Source: CAZWDO01 sp964632485 [NCBI: uncultured bacterium]
GTDB taxonomy: Bacteria; JAGOEH01
Assembly: GCA_964632485.1 (NCBI GenBank)
Contig: CAZWDO010000014.1
Span: forward strand, 11,974 to 60,324
Direction: 5' to 3'
Length of the DNA: 48,351 nucleotides
Both the position numbers and the translations under genes were made by a program. Below the pieces are notes generated by a model that was not told where the DNA came from, did not search any database, and was given only the letters and a program-made list of their open reading frames with translations. Within the stretch, counting starts at the first letter, position 1. Every line of letters begins with the position of its first letter. Below, piece by piece: positions 8,940-18,037 of the stretch.

Positions 8940-10280
8940 TTGTTCCGATTTCGATTCTATAAAACTGTATGCTTAATATTATGGCTGATTATTTGGGCGC
9001 GATGTTCGGATGATTCAGAATCGGTTTTGCCACTTGAAGAAGCGTTAAAAATCTCAGTAGTCAGTGATTTGCACTATTATGCGCCTGAATTGGGTACCAG
9101 TGGAACGGCCTTTGAGTCTACTCTGGCCAGCGATCGTAAAATGTTGGCGGAAAGTGACGCTATCTGTGGAGCGCTGATCGATTCACTTATTCAGGCGGCT
9201 CCGACTCATCTCCTAATTTGCGGTGATTTAACCAAGGATGGAGAAGAATTGTGCCATACTCGATTGATTGCTCATTTACAGCGTTTGGCGCTTGCCGGCA
9301 TCCAGGTATGGGTTACACCGGGAAATCATGATATCAACAATCCCTTAGCCAGTCGTTATGAAGGCGCGCAAAGATTGCCGGTCGCCAGCATTACTCCCGA
9401 TCAGTTTGCCCGGCTCTACGAACCCTTTGGTTATAGCCAGGCCATCTGCCGCGATTCAGCATCATTGAGTTATCTGGCCGAACTTTCTGCCGATTTATGC
9501 CTTTTATCAATGGATGCCTGTCAGTACCGCCAAAATGGTTCTTATCCCATTAGTCATGGCGCTTTGTCAGTGACGACTCGCAATTGGGCGGTTACACAAC
9601 TGGATTCGCTGCATGCAATGGGTAAGAAGACTTGGGTGATGATGCATCATGGTTTGATTGAGCATTTCAATGGTCAAAAGCAGTATTTCGATGATTATGT
9701 GGTCGATGATGGAAATCTCCTGGCCAATGAATGGGCAGAGCGGGGTGTTGGTGTGGTTTTTACCGGCCATTTCCATGCCCAGGATGTCGTCCAAATGGTA
9801 ACCGCAAGCAATTCTTTGATTTATGATGTTGAAACCGGTTCTCTGGTTACCTGGCCCTGCCCCTTTCGACATTTGGAATACTACTCTGAAACCGGTGAAA
9901 TCAAAATTGAAACTCATCGCATCCAACAAATCTCGCAATCCGTTCCAGGAAATTCTTTTCCTGAATACGCGGAACAGTTTTTAGTGCAGGGAATCACCGA
10001 ATTGGGTGAACGTATCCTGCTGGATGATTATCAAATGGATTCTGCGTTAGTGGAACAGATGCTGCCCATGATTGGCAAAACCTTAAAAGCGCATTTTCAG
10101 GGGGACGAATCAGCGGACCTGACAACTATCACCTTTATTCTCGGTTTGAAACTATACCCGGACCCGCGGGCAGGGGAAGCGGCCGCGATTCTGGAAGCTC
10201 TTTGGTATGATCCGCCACCGGCTGATAATAGTTTAATCATTCTGGGCTTAGCGCGATCAACTCCGTTTCGGGGAATTTAA
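8940..10280 (+). CDS. Secreted calcineurin-like metallophosphoesterase
   Basis: All five metal-binding blocks of the calcineurin-like fold are present in order: SDLHYY, CGDLTKDGE, TPGNHD, MMHHG and TGHFHAQD. This predicts a two-metal phosphoesterase; the substrate (nucleotide, phospholipid or phosphodiester) cannot be told. Translation starts at TTG (8940), three bases after AGGAGGAG. The N-terminus is a signal sequence, LILWLIIWARC, ending in Cys22. The residues before the Cys (Trp-Ala-Arg) do not match a good lipobox, so lipidation is uncertain. The C-terminal 130 residues after the catalytic domain are helical and of unknown role. The gene stands alone with its own promoter and a hairpin just after the stop. 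Confidence 0.85.
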   Translation: MFRFRFYKTVCLILWLIIWARCSDDSESVLPLEEALKISVVSDLHYYAPELGTSGTAFESTLASDRKMLAESDAICGALIDSLIQAAPTHLLICGDLTKDGEELCHTRLIAHLQRLALAGIQVWVTPGNHDINNPLASRYEGAQRLPVASITPDQFARLYEPFGYSQAICRDSASLSYLAELSADLCLLSMDACQYRQNGSYPISHGALSVTTRNWAVTQLDSLHAMGKKTWVMMHHGLIEHFNGQKQYFDDYVVDDGNLLANEWAERGVGVVFTGHFHAQDVVQMVTASNSLIYDVETGSLVTWPCPFRHLEYYSETGEIKIETHRIQQISQSVPGNSFPEYAEQFLVQGITELGERILLDDYQMDSALVEQMLPMIGKTLKAHFQGDESADLTTITFILGLKLYPDPRAGEAAAILEALWYDPPPADNSLIILGLARSTPFRGI

Positions 10281-10320
10281 GCGGGAACCGGATCCGTGAT
10301 GATATTAGATCCCGCGGTTT
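10281..10320 (+). terminator. Candidate terminator of the metallophosphoesterase gene
   Basis: GCGGGA (10281-10286) and TCCCGC (10310-10315) are perfect complements starting right after the stop codon, followed by GG and four T. The loop is long (23 bases) and partly self-complementary. It sits in the gap between two convergent genes. Confidence 0.4.
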
Positions 10321-10406
10321 TATCCGTTCGACCAGCCTGCAGGTATTCCGATATTTTGCGGAGAAACTCTTTTTATTTAAAAATGTTGGGGAGATATCCG
10401 GAGGGT

Positions 10407-11576
10407 TTAGAGAATTTTTTGGTAGATTCCGTATTCGCGGCTCAAATGGCCTCCCATGAAATCAGTGGCTTTCAAAATGGCTGTGTTGTCTTCCAGTACC
10501 CAACCGATATCACAACTTTCATAGCCCTGTTGCTGGGTATATGCTTTTGCTTCGTATAAAAGAATTGCATCCAGTCCGATGCGCCGGTATTTGGGTTTAA
10601 TGCCAAAATAGCCCTGCCGAAAGGTTTTAATGCGATGTTTAGTCAGAAGCATCTTAACAGCCCGAATTATATCCAACCGACGGAAAGCGTAATTGGGTTT
10701 CATTCGCTCGAAAATATTGGGTACTGAACCAAAAAAGGCCGCAGGTTGCTCGTCGACAAAGGCAAAAAGAAACATGGCGGGATCCCAGATCAACATCATA
10801 TCCTCAATATTGCGGAATAATTCGTTCCGGGTGAAAGGTACAAATCCCCAATTGTTGTCCCAGGCTTCGTTATAAATTTCAAACATATACTCGCGAAATT
10901 CTTTGATATTCCTCCGGGTGAAAGGTTCAATCCGGATATTGTAACGCTGTCGTAACCTGGCAGTTACTTCTTTGAGTTCGGCTGCGATAGGTGTTTGAAC
11001 CGGAACTTTAAAACCCATAACGCGTTTGGCCAATTGCATTCCGTTTTCAACTAATAATTTTTGATAATATGGGTGATTGTAATGATAATATACCATCGGA
11101 ATCGCATCGAATCCATCGATTAAAATTCCGGGTGTTGCCTCGTTGATGGGTAGATTTTGCGGACCTCTTAACGTATCCATCCCCTGTTCGCGAAGCCATT
11201 GCCCGGCAGTTGACAACAGCTTATTCGCCACTTCCTGATCCTCTATGCATTCAAAAAATCCGAAGAATCCAACGTGATCATGCCAATGCTGATTATGATG
11301 ATCATTGGTAAAAACCATGGTTCGCCCCACGACTTCCCGATCGCGGTAGGCAGTGAGAAAACATACTTTGCCATGTTGAAAGAGGGAATAGGACGGCTCA
11401 AAAAAACCCCGCATCCCCACTATTTTCAATCCCAAAAATTCTATATTTAATAAAGGGATGAAACGAGGTTCATGACGATAATGGCGCCAATGAAAACTCA
11501 CAAATTCCCGGATGTGATGGGAAAAATCGCTGTGAGTATGGTCAAATTTTCGGATTTCAATGGATGATGGGCTCAT
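10407..11576 (-). CDS. GNAT-family N-acyltransferase (YghO-like)
   Basis: The 389-residue product has the look of the large YghO-like GNAT group: an N-terminal half with FLTAYRDREVVGRTMVF and GPQNLPINEATPGILIDGF, and a C-terminal half with the acyl-CoA pyrophosphate loop region KYRRIGLDAILLYEA followed by GWVLEDNTAILKATDFMGG, the usual last GNAT strand and helix. The predicted reaction is transfer of an acyl group from acyl-CoA to an amine; the substrate is unknown. It is cytoplasmic, with no signal or membrane segment. The ATG follows AAAAGGAG. The promoter at 11603-11631 lies back to back with that of the sensor kinase gene on the other strand. Confidence 0.75.
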   Translation of the reverse strand: MSPSSIEIRKFDHTHSDFSHHIREFVSFHWRHYRHEPRFIPLLNIEFLGLKIVGMRGFFEPSYSLFQHGKVCFLTAYRDREVVGRTMVFTNDHHNQHWHDHVGFFGFFECIEDQEVANKLLSTAGQWLREQGMDTLRGPQNLPINEATPGILIDGFDAIPMVYYHYNHPYYQKLLVENGMQLAKRVMGFKVPVQTPIAAELKEVTARLRQRYNIRIEPFTRRNIKEFREYMFEIYNEAWDNNWGFVPFTRNELFRNIEDMMLIWDPAMFLFAFVDEQPAAFFGSVPNIFERMKPNYAFRRLDIIRAVKMLLTKHRIKTFRQGYFGIKPKYRRIGLDAILLYEAKAYTQQQGYESCDIGWVLEDNTAILKATDFMGGHLSREYGIYQKIL

Positions 11577-11602
11577 ATCTCTCCTTTTCTAATTATATCG
11601 AT

Positions 11603-11631
11603 ACAATAATTAAAATTGAAAAAATTGTCAA
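11603..11631 (-). promoter_or_regulatory. Promoter of the GNAT gene
   Basis: On the minus strand: TTGACA (11631-11626), 17-base spacer, TATTGT (11608-11603), with the start expected near 11596, about 20 bases ahead of the ATG. Confidence 0.6.
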
Positions 11632-11670
11632 GGATAAAAATCGATTTCTTCCATTATGATGAGTTTTCTA

Positions 11671-11699
11671 TTGACATTGAAAATTTTATAATGTATATA
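11671..11699 (+). promoter_or_regulatory. Promoter of the HisKA_2 sensor kinase gene
   Basis: TTGACA (11671-11676), 17-base spacer, TATATA (11694-11699). This gives a leader of about 130 bases before the ATG at 11839. The leader holds a tiny GC-rich hairpin (GCTC-CGG-GAGC, near 11741-11752). Confidence 0.55.
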
Positions 11700-11838
11700 T
11701 GTAATAGAAAAAAGAGTTGCCAGTAAGAAATTATAACCGAGCTCCGGGAGCATTTTCAATAAGTGAAATTAAATTTTTCAAGAATAATCGCTGGGGTATG
11801 AGATCAATAATGACATTAAATGAAGATAGGGAATACCG

Positions 11839-13812
11839 ATGCCAATGTCTTTTCATTTAGTCGGGTTATCGCATCATGAACTGATTCCTCTCCAGGATTA
11901 TCTGGAAAATTTGGGAGTGACACTCAATCATACCGTTACTTATTTGCCAGAATTGGAACAGGTGTTTGATTTGCAGGCGCCGGCATTCCTATTGATTGAA
12001 CATGGAATCTACAATGGAGTATCATCTCTGGAGTGGATCCATGCTATGAATCGGCGATTTGATTTGTATATTATCTATATTTTACCAGCGGAGGAAATCC
12101 ATAATTGTTTGACAATCCTGAAAAATGTCAATCTGTATGGTTTACTATCTTTTCCCCTGACGCCCAATCAAATTGAATCCGTGATCGAAGTCGCATTGGC
12201 GAGATATCAGAGAGTTTCCCGTTTGTACGAAGAGGAACGGAAGTATCGGACGATTTTTGATCATTCGGATTTGGGTATTTCACTAATCAATGAGGAAGGC
12301 ATTACGCTGGAATGGAACCGGGCTATGGAGCAGATTACCGGGCTGAATCGCAATGATGCGCTGGGTAATTATGCCTGGGATATTCATGAAATGCTCATAC
12401 CTGAACTGCGGGACAATCCAGCCAGAATGGAACTCAGCCGGCGCCGAATTCAAAATGTCCTACAGACAGGGTTACTTCAACACCAGGAAGCGGTCGAACT
12501 GGAATTCACGACTATTGGGGGAGAAGTAAAATTTGTTGAGTTTTCTATGTATCTGATTCCAACCGACCGTGGATTTATGGCGAGTCAGCTTATCAAAGAT
12601 ATCAGTGAACGAAAGAAACGCGAGACTGAGATAGGCGAAATAATCAAACATTTAAAAGTCAGCGCGGTTATGACGGATCGGTTTATGCGTACAACGGCAT
12701 TTAAAGATGCTTTTTCTGCTATCAATTTGTTCGTTCAGGAACAGGGAGATGCCGATTTCGTGTTCATATCCCGTTATGATGCCCGGCAAAATTCTTTTGA
12801 AGTTGTGTGTTTGAATGGCCTGGATGAATATAAAGCCCAAATGGAAACCATTCTGGGTCAGCCAATGGATCACTTAGTGTTTCATTATCACCCAGTCTCT
12901 TCACGATATCATTCCGGAGTGTCCGCGCCGAACCCACTCTTTTCTGTACCTCAGGGACTGGACGGGCTCTTTAAGGAGTTTTTTCCAGCTTCTTCCATTT
13001 GCGCTATTTCCGATCTGATAGGGTTGCACCAGTTGTACGCACTGGATTTTTCATCTCATGACTTTTCTTTTGGAACAATTTTTGTTGGGTTTAAACAGGG
13101 CAATATACTGCGCCATAAAAATTTGCTGGAATCGGTATTGAATCAGGCGGCTATTTTACTGCAACGCTTGAGCGCCGAGGAGAAGTTGGCCAATGCCCTT
13201 AAAGAAAAAGAGTTCCTGATTCATGAGATACATCACCGCGTAAAGAATAACTTCAATACGGTTATGAATCTTTTAGCATTGCAGGGAGCGGATAGCGAGA
13301 ATCTTGAATTTCGGCATCTCGTTGACGAAGCGCAAAATAGAATCCGCTCAATCTCTCAAATTTATGAAAACCTCTACCGCCAGGAATCTTTTCAAAAACT
13401 TGATTTTAAAGTTTATCTCACCCAATGGCTGCCTCAGTTGGTGAATTCCCTTACTGCATATCCGATCGAATTTATCATGGAAATTGACTCAATTGAAATA
13501 TCCGTAAAATTGGCAATGCCATGTGGCCTGATTATTAATGAATTGGTGACTAATTGCCTTAAATATGCTTTCCCCCGAACGATGCAATTCAACAATCCTG
13601 CGCTTAAAGTCTCTTTTCAACATATTGCTGATGGCTGGGCTGAACTCATTGTGGCGGATAATGGAATCGGTTTTTCTCCCGACTTTGCTTCCACTCCGCC
13701 AATTTCTTTCGGAATTCGATTGATTAGGGGTTTAACGGAACAGTTGAAAGGAAAAGTTGAATGGAGCAGACAAAATGGGACTTTAGTAACCGTCCGTTTT
13801 CCAATCAGATAA
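11839..13812 (+). CDS. Cytoplasmic PAS/GAF-like sensor histidine kinase, HisKA_2 type
   Basis: Order of parts in 657 residues: a receiver-like domain (about 1-125), a PAS domain (about 130-255, beginning ERKYRTIFDHSDLGISLINEEG), a GAF-like sensor region (about 270-450), a HisKA_2 dimerisation domain with EIHHRVKNNFNTVMNLLALQ (phosphoacceptor His465), and a HATPase_c domain with INELVTNCLKYAF (N box), ADNGIGFS (G1) and GIRLIRGLTEQLKG (G2). There are no membrane segments. The N-terminal domain lacks the receiver phosphorylation Asp (the strand reads FLLIEHGI) and the late Lys, so it is a pseudo-receiver. No response regulator is adjacent; the partner must be encoded elsewhere. The stop is 85 bases before the thioredoxin gene on the same strand. 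Confidence 0.85.
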   Translation: MPMSFHLVGLSHHELIPLQDYLENLGVTLNHTVTYLPELEQVFDLQAPAFLLIEHGIYNGVSSLEWIHAMNRRFDLYIIYILPAEEIHNCLTILKNVNLYGLLSFPLTPNQIESVIEVALARYQRVSRLYEEERKYRTIFDHSDLGISLINEEGITLEWNRAMEQITGLNRNDALGNYAWDIHEMLIPELRDNPARMELSRRRIQNVLQTGLLQHQEAVELEFTTIGGEVKFVEFSMYLIPTDRGFMASQLIKDISERKKRETEIGEIIKHLKVSAVMTDRFMRTTAFKDAFSAINLFVQEQGDADFVFISRYDARQNSFEVVCLNGLDEYKAQMETILGQPMDHLVFHYHPVSSRYHSGVSAPNPLFSVPQGLDGLFKEFFPASSICAISDLIGLHQLYALDFSSHDFSFGTIFVGFKQGNILRHKNLLESVLNQAAILLQRLSAEEKLANALKEKEFLIHEIHHRVKNNFNTVMNLLALQGADSENLEFRHLVDEAQNRIRSISQIYENLYRQESFQKLDFKVYLTQWLPQLVNSLTAYPIEFIMEIDSIEISVKLAMPCGLIINELVTNCLKYAFPRTMQFNNPALKVSFQHIADGWAELIVADNGIGFSPDFASTPPISFGIRLIRGLTEQLKGKVEWSRQNGTLVTVRFPIR

Positions 13813-13897
13813 ACGATCATTTTTTTAGGGAACCTATTTTGGGTATCATAGTTTAATATTTAGTTGTCAGTATCAAATAAAATATCAAGGAGTGATG

Positions 13898-14377
13898 ATG
13901 AAAAACTACTATTTTCTAGCATTATTAGTTTTGCTACCTGTTCTGGGTATGGCTGATTGGCTAAGTTTTGATGAAGGTTTGGCATTAGCTGGTAAAAAAA
14001 ATAAGTTAATGATGGTGGATTTCTACACTGATTGGTGCGGCTGGTGCAAACGTCTGGATAAGGAAACGTTTCAAAATCCGGAGGTTAAAGCCTATTTGGA
14101 TAAACATTTTGTAACGGTTAAATTAAATGCGGAAGATGTTAATCAGAATTTACATTTTGATAATCGCAATTTTACGAATCGCCAGTTTACTTCGGCCATG
14201 GGCATTCGCGGGTTCCCGGCAGTGGCTTTTTTTGATGCAGACGGCAAGGTTTTAACTCTATTACCTGGATTTGCGCCAGCGGCCGATTTTATGTTGGTTT
14301 TAAAATATTTCCATGAAGGCCATTATAAAAAGAATATCAGTTTTGAAGATTACCGTAAGAAAATGGGTAAAAGCTGA
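13898..14377 (+). CDS. Periplasmic thioredoxin-fold protein with CGWC active site
   Basis: The start is taken as the ATG at 13898, five bases after AAGGAG; an ATG and a GTG just upstream are too close to the SD site. The 159-residue product has a signal peptide (about 1-19, ending LPVLGMA), then a thioredoxin fold with MMVDFYTDWCGWCKRLDKET (redox CGWC at about 48-51) and the cis-Pro strand GIRGFPAVAFFDADG. It belongs to the Thioredoxin_7/DUF255-like group, which reduces or isomerises disulfides in exported proteins. Its stop codon directly abuts the stop codon of the convergent MBL-fold gene, with no base between. It may be read through from the upstream sensor kinase gene. Confidence 0.85.
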   Translation: MKNYYFLALLVLLPVLGMADWLSFDEGLALAGKKNKLMMVDFYTDWCGWCKRLDKETFQNPEVKAYLDKHFVTVKLNAEDVNQNLHFDNRNFTNRQFTSAMGIRGFPAVAFFDADGKVLTLLPGFAPAADFMLVLKYFHEGHYKKNISFEDYRKKMGKS

Positions 14378-15340
14378 TTAATTAACGTCCAGTACCTGGC
14401 CATCATAGGCCGTGATCACTTTTAGATTATTTCCCGGCGCTCGAAGTTGCAGGTAATTGATGGCGCTATGATGGATTTCATGTATTTTTTTATCGCTATA
14501 TGAGGGTTCATGATGGAAAATGACCAGGCATTTGACATTACTTTTTAGCGCCACATCGACACCGATAATAGCCGAGCTATGTCCCCAATCTTCTTTGATA
14601 ACGTATTCGGGAACGGTGTACATGGAATCGTATATCAGATATTCCGCTTCCTTGAAAAAATCGAAAAAGGGGCGGAGGGTTTTGTCGCTAAAATCTCTGA
14701 ATTCTAAGTCAGTGGCATAGACGATCGATTTGTTATTCATTGTAATACGATAGCTGAAACATCCTCCGGGATGGGGTACACGAATTAAATCAATTTGATA
14801 ATTACCAATTTTGTAGTGTTCTTCCGGATTTATCTGGACGAAATCGATTTCTGCTGGAAGTTTATCGAAAGCTACGGGGAAGTTGTGGGAATTTTGTTGT
14901 TGGCGAAATGAATCTTCGAGGTTGGAATGGCCTCCGTAGATAGTCATTCGCGTTGTTTTTTGAAAAATTGGGGTAAAAAAAGGGAATCCCTGGATATGGT
15001 CCCAATGCAGATGGCTCAGGAACAGATGGATATGGTGATCGGGAGTCAGCGTATGAGCCAGCCGAGCTCCCAATTCACGGATTCCGCTACCGGCATCAAA
15101 GATTATCAGGTTGTTATCCGTATGGTTTTGAATTTGCATGCATGGGGTATTGCCATGATAGGTTCCCTTTAAATAAAATGGCAATTCGTTGATAAAGCAG
15201 CCTATTTCATCTCGATTGGTCAGTTTTACCTCACTGGCTCGAAGTAAAATTTCCCATAAACGATGTTGCAGTTCGTCACTGGTCAGGGGAGTTGCAATGG
15301 ATCCTGTGCATCCCCAGATAACAGCCTTGAAGAGAGACAT
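14378..15340 (-). CDS. MBL-fold metallohydrolase (RNase Z / cyclic-phosphodiesterase-like)
   Basis: The chosen ATG at 15340 follows AAGGGG; an upstream in-frame ATG lacks an SD site. The 320-residue product opens with VIWGCTGSIATP, a variant of the WG.RGS.PTP opening of PhnP/RNase Z-like hydrolases, followed by IIFDAGSGIRELG and the metal-binding motif SHLHWDHIQG. Later metal ligands are suggested by RVPHPGGCFSYR, YATDLEFRD and FHHEPSYSD. A zinc- or manganese-dependent phosphodiesterase is predicted; the substrate is unknown. Residues 30-80 form an insert not seen in the short PhnP enzymes. It is cytoplasmic. Its own promoter sits in the 80-base gap behind the PBP1C gene on the same strand. 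Confidence 0.8.
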   Translation of the reverse strand: MSLFKAVIWGCTGSIATPLTSDELQHRLWEILLRASEVKLTNRDEIGCFINELPFYLKGTYHGNTPCMQIQNHTDNNLIIFDAGSGIRELGARLAHTLTPDHHIHLFLSHLHWDHIQGFPFFTPIFQKTTRMTIYGGHSNLEDSFRQQQNSHNFPVAFDKLPAEIDFVQINPEEHYKIGNYQIDLIRVPHPGGCFSYRITMNNKSIVYATDLEFRDFSDKTLRPFFDFFKEAEYLIYDSMYTVPEYVIKEDWGHSSAIIGVDVALKSNVKCLVIFHHEPSYSDKKIHEIHHSAINYLQLRAPGNNLKVITAYDGQVLDVN

Positions 15341-15384
15341 AAAGCCCCTTTCGTGGATTATATTCAATTCGATGGCATATTAAT

Positions 15385-15412
15385 AATATATCCATTTTTT
15401 TTCCCAAGTCAA
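15385..15412 (-). promoter_or_regulatory. Promoter of the MBL-fold gene
   Basis: On the minus strand: TTGACT (15412-15407), 16-base spacer containing eight consecutive A, TATATT (15390-15385). The start is expected near 15378, giving a leader of about 38 bases. The -35 box is only eight bases past the stop codon of the upstream PBP1C gene. Confidence 0.65.
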
Positions 15413-15419
15413 TTTTTTT

Positions 15420-17735
15420 TTATTCAATAAAAATTTTTATTTGGTGGCTTCGACCGGCATTGTCGATACACTGTACCGTATGAGATCCACGTTGGGGCGG
15501 CCAGAAAAAGCGTTCAGTTGGGGCCCCGTGAAAAACGGCTTTTTGGTCAACCAACCAATAGATTGTATGGATTGATTGGTGGACCTGCGCTTGAAATAGT
15601 ATTTTTTGGTAGTCGAGTGGTTGGTGAGAGCGTAGAATATAATGGGAATTGGCCGGGGGCGAGAGTATCCGGGGGGGAGGGGTCTGGGAAACCCGGGGGC
15701 ATTGGGGATTATGAATGGGAACGGGAGATAAGGTATATCCCATGCCCCGCATCCAGGATGCTATGTCCGGCGGATAGATTAAAAGCGTTTTTTCAATAGT
15801 TTCTCTGCTATCCCGGCAAAGAGGGCATAATGCAAATCCCGTTTTTTTATCGATTTCATAATGCTGATGCCAATCGCAGGGTGTCGCCGGGCTGATTCCA
15901 GGCAGATAATATTCTTGAATCGTATGAGGGCACCAGGGTCCGGGAATAAGTCCGCTGACTGCGCAAACCTCCCTGCGCTGGAGACTGTCGGGGATTGTAA
16001 ACCAATCATAATCAGTGGGTTGGATAATACTTTGAAAGACATCGAACATAATGGGAGCGGCCAGGGAAACACCGACTAATGCTTGCGATGGTGTGCCGTC
16101 AGAATTTCCCACCCAAACTCCGACGGTGTAATGGGGATTGAAACCGATGCTCCAGGCATCTTTATGCCCATAGGAGGTTCCGGTTTTCCAGGCGATCTTG
16201 GGGCGATTGACTGCCATCTCCCAGACAGCCGGTAAATCTGGACGCTTCAATTCACTCAAAATGTCTGCGATCACCCAGGCGATTCCCTGAGGAAGCGCAG
16301 CCAGCAGGGAGGAGTTCGGTTCTCCAGCTTCCCAGCGAAGGGTGTAAAATCTCCCTCCGTTGGCCAATCCGCTATAGAGATTGCTCAGCTCTAACAGGGT
16401 GATATCAGCTCCCCCCAGGGCAATTGAAAGCCCATAATGTGAATAGGGCTTGTTCCAACTGCTAACCCCGGCTTTTTTTAAAAATGTATAGAGTCCCCAT
16501 TCACCCAATCTGGCGGTTAAATTTACCGCCGGTACGTTCAGTGAGCGGATCAATGCATCTTTAAGGCTGACTGCTCCATTGAATGAGCCGTCAAAATTTT
16601 GGGGTTCATACGAACCGTAGCGAATGGGGACGTCAGGCATCGTCTGGTGAGTCCAGGTCAATCCCTTCGCCATTGCCAGCGCATAGATAAAAGGTTTGAG
16701 AGTCGAGCCGGGGGAGCGCCAGGCCAGCGCGCCATTGACTTGTCCCGCATGGCGTGTGTCGAAAAAATCGGCCGATCCGACCAGCGCTCGTAAGGAATGG
16801 TCCCGATTATCGATAACCACAATCGCGGTGTTAGCGACATCCACCGGGAAAATTTCCCGGGCATAGTTCTTTGCGATGGATTCGATTTTTTTCTGAATGT
16901 TGAGATCAATGGCGCTTTGAATCGGATTGCTATACCTGTGGCGCTGTCTAAAATAGAAATCAGTAAGGTGGGGCGCTTCAAAGGGGGGAGCCGCGCGGAT
17001 TCCCGGAAGTTTTTCAGCCTGAGCGCGGTCCGTATTGACTCCCGCGATCGATCGATAGCGCTTTAGAAATTGGGCGCGTTTGAGCGTTAATGCGGCAGGA
17101 TACACGTCCGCTCGGAGTTGATTGGGATTTTGCGGTATTAAAGTCAATGCGGCGGCTTCGCCTAAACTTAGACGCAATGGGGGTTTTTGGAAATAAGCAT
17201 ACGCGGCTGAGCCGCACCCTACCAAATTCCCACCATAAGGCGCCAGATTAAGATATAAATTAAGTATGCCTTCTTTGGAAAAGTGTAATTCTAATTGTAT
17301 CGCGCGGATAATCTCGATGCACTTGTTGAAATATGTGCGCGGTTTCGGTTCCATCAACCTGGCTACCTGCATCGTGATCGTGGATCCGCCCTGTACGATC
17401 CGGGCAGCTTTGATATTGAACACCAGCGCTCTTAGTAATGACCAGGGATTGAACCCCGGGTGGCAATAAAACCAGCGATCCTCATACAAGATCACGCAGC
17501 GTTTTAAATAAGCGGATATTTCTTGCGCATCATTCCAAAAACGCAGCATTCCATCTTCTGCCAGAAATATCCTCAGTACCTGTCCATTACAATCCCTTAC
17601 CACTAACGATTTCGGCGGATTTAATCCCTGGGCGGGTAATGGAAAAAAAACGTCCAACAGGAAAATCGCCATTCCCGTTAACAATAATGCTAAGAGGATT
17701 TTTGTTAGTGTCTTTCCGGATAGTTTTATTCTCAT
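15420..17735 (-). CDS. pbpC: Penicillin-binding protein 1C, bifunctional transglycosylase/transpeptidase
   Basis: It polymerises and cross-links peptidoglycan from lipid II at the inner membrane. Visible parts: an N-terminal anchor helix (about 10-30); a GT51 domain with catalytic Glu in YEDRWFYCHPG and the motif QGGSTITMQVARL; a transpeptidase domain with SPGSTLKPF (SxxK serine), SLN and KTGTSYGHKDAWS (KTG box); and the PBP1C C-terminal domain with paired cysteines (ALCPLC) ending in a BiPBP_C-type beta domain. The length, 771, matches the E. coli protein closely. The alpha-2-macroglobulin partner gene (yfhM) often beside pbpC is absent. No SD precedes the ATG, and the -10 box ends seven bases before it, so the mRNA may be leaderless. 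Confidence 0.93.
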   Translation of the reverse strand: MRIKLSGKTLTKILLALLLTGMAIFLLDVFFPLPAQGLNPPKSLVVRDCNGQVLRIFLAEDGMLRFWNDAQEISAYLKRCVILYEDRWFYCHPGFNPWSLLRALVFNIKAARIVQGGSTITMQVARLMEPKPRTYFNKCIEIIRAIQLELHFSKEGILNLYLNLAPYGGNLVGCGSAAYAYFQKPPLRLSLGEAAALTLIPQNPNQLRADVYPAALTLKRAQFLKRYRSIAGVNTDRAQAEKLPGIRAAPPFEAPHLTDFYFRQRHRYSNPIQSAIDLNIQKKIESIAKNYAREIFPVDVANTAIVVIDNRDHSLRALVGSADFFDTRHAGQVNGALAWRSPGSTLKPFIYALAMAKGLTWTHQTMPDVPIRYGSYEPQNFDGSFNGAVSLKDALIRSLNVPAVNLTARLGEWGLYTFLKKAGVSSWNKPYSHYGLSIALGGADITLLELSNLYSGLANGGRFYTLRWEAGEPNSSLLAALPQGIAWVIADILSELKRPDLPAVWEMAVNRPKIAWKTGTSYGHKDAWSIGFNPHYTVGVWVGNSDGTPSQALVGVSLAAPIMFDVFQSIIQPTDYDWFTIPDSLQRREVCAVSGLIPGPWCPHTIQEYYLPGISPATPCDWHQHYEIDKKTGFALCPLCRDSRETIEKTLLIYPPDIASWMRGMGYTLSPVPIHNPQCPRVSQTPPPRILSPPANSHYILRSHQPLDYQKILFQAQVHQSIHTIYWLVDQKAVFHGAPTERFFWPPQRGSHTVQCIDNAGRSHQIKIFIE

Positions 17736-17742
17736 TACAGGA

Positions 17743-17770
17743 TTTTAAGAAAAATGGAGTAAAAAGTCAA
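17743..17770 (-). promoter_or_regulatory. Possible leaderless promoter of pbpC
   Basis: On the minus strand: TTGACT (17770-17765), 16-base spacer, TTAAAA (17748-17743), then seven bases and the ATG at 17735. No SD-like purine run is present in the gap, so transcription is expected to begin at or next to the start codon. Confidence 0.45.
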
Positions 17771-17781
17771 CAATTTTTAAC

Positions 17782-17809
17782 TTGATATTTTTTTCTTTTC
17801 ATGTATATT
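17782..17809 (+). promoter_or_regulatory. Promoter of the hydrolase-paaK-ACT operon, with long leader
   Basis: TTGATA (17782-17787), 16-base spacer, TATATT (17804-17809). The -35 box is 11 bases from the opposite-facing -35 box of pbpC. The predicted leader of about 220 bases starts with a GC-rich hairpin, CGGGA-ACG-TCCCG (17823-17835). Apart from this I see no recognisable element before the start codon at 18038. Confidence 0.55.
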
Positions 17810-18037
17810 TAAAAAAAGAACGCGGGAACGTCCCGGGAAATTTGTATCCGGTTCTCTAATGACGATTCTTTTCCGGTTTTAAGTTGGAACAGACGTTCAT
17901 TATTGAAATATTCCCCATGACGGGTTGAAACTGATTTCTGAATGTGTAAAAAAGGAAAGAGATGGTCCAATCATCTGGTTTTAAAATTTTGTTTTACCTT
18001 TTATTTGTCAATCAAATATCGGTATTGGAGGATTTCT

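Noticed and set aside
9567-9938. Minus-strand open frame of 123 codons inside the metallophosphoesterase gene
   Set aside because: It has no SD and no recognisable domain, and it is fully covered by a gene with all five metallophosphoesterase motifs.
10296-10559. Plus-strand open frame of 87 codons after the metallophosphoesterase gene
   Set aside because: It overlaps the 3' end of the GNAT gene in antisense and begins in the terminator hairpin; no SD or domain.
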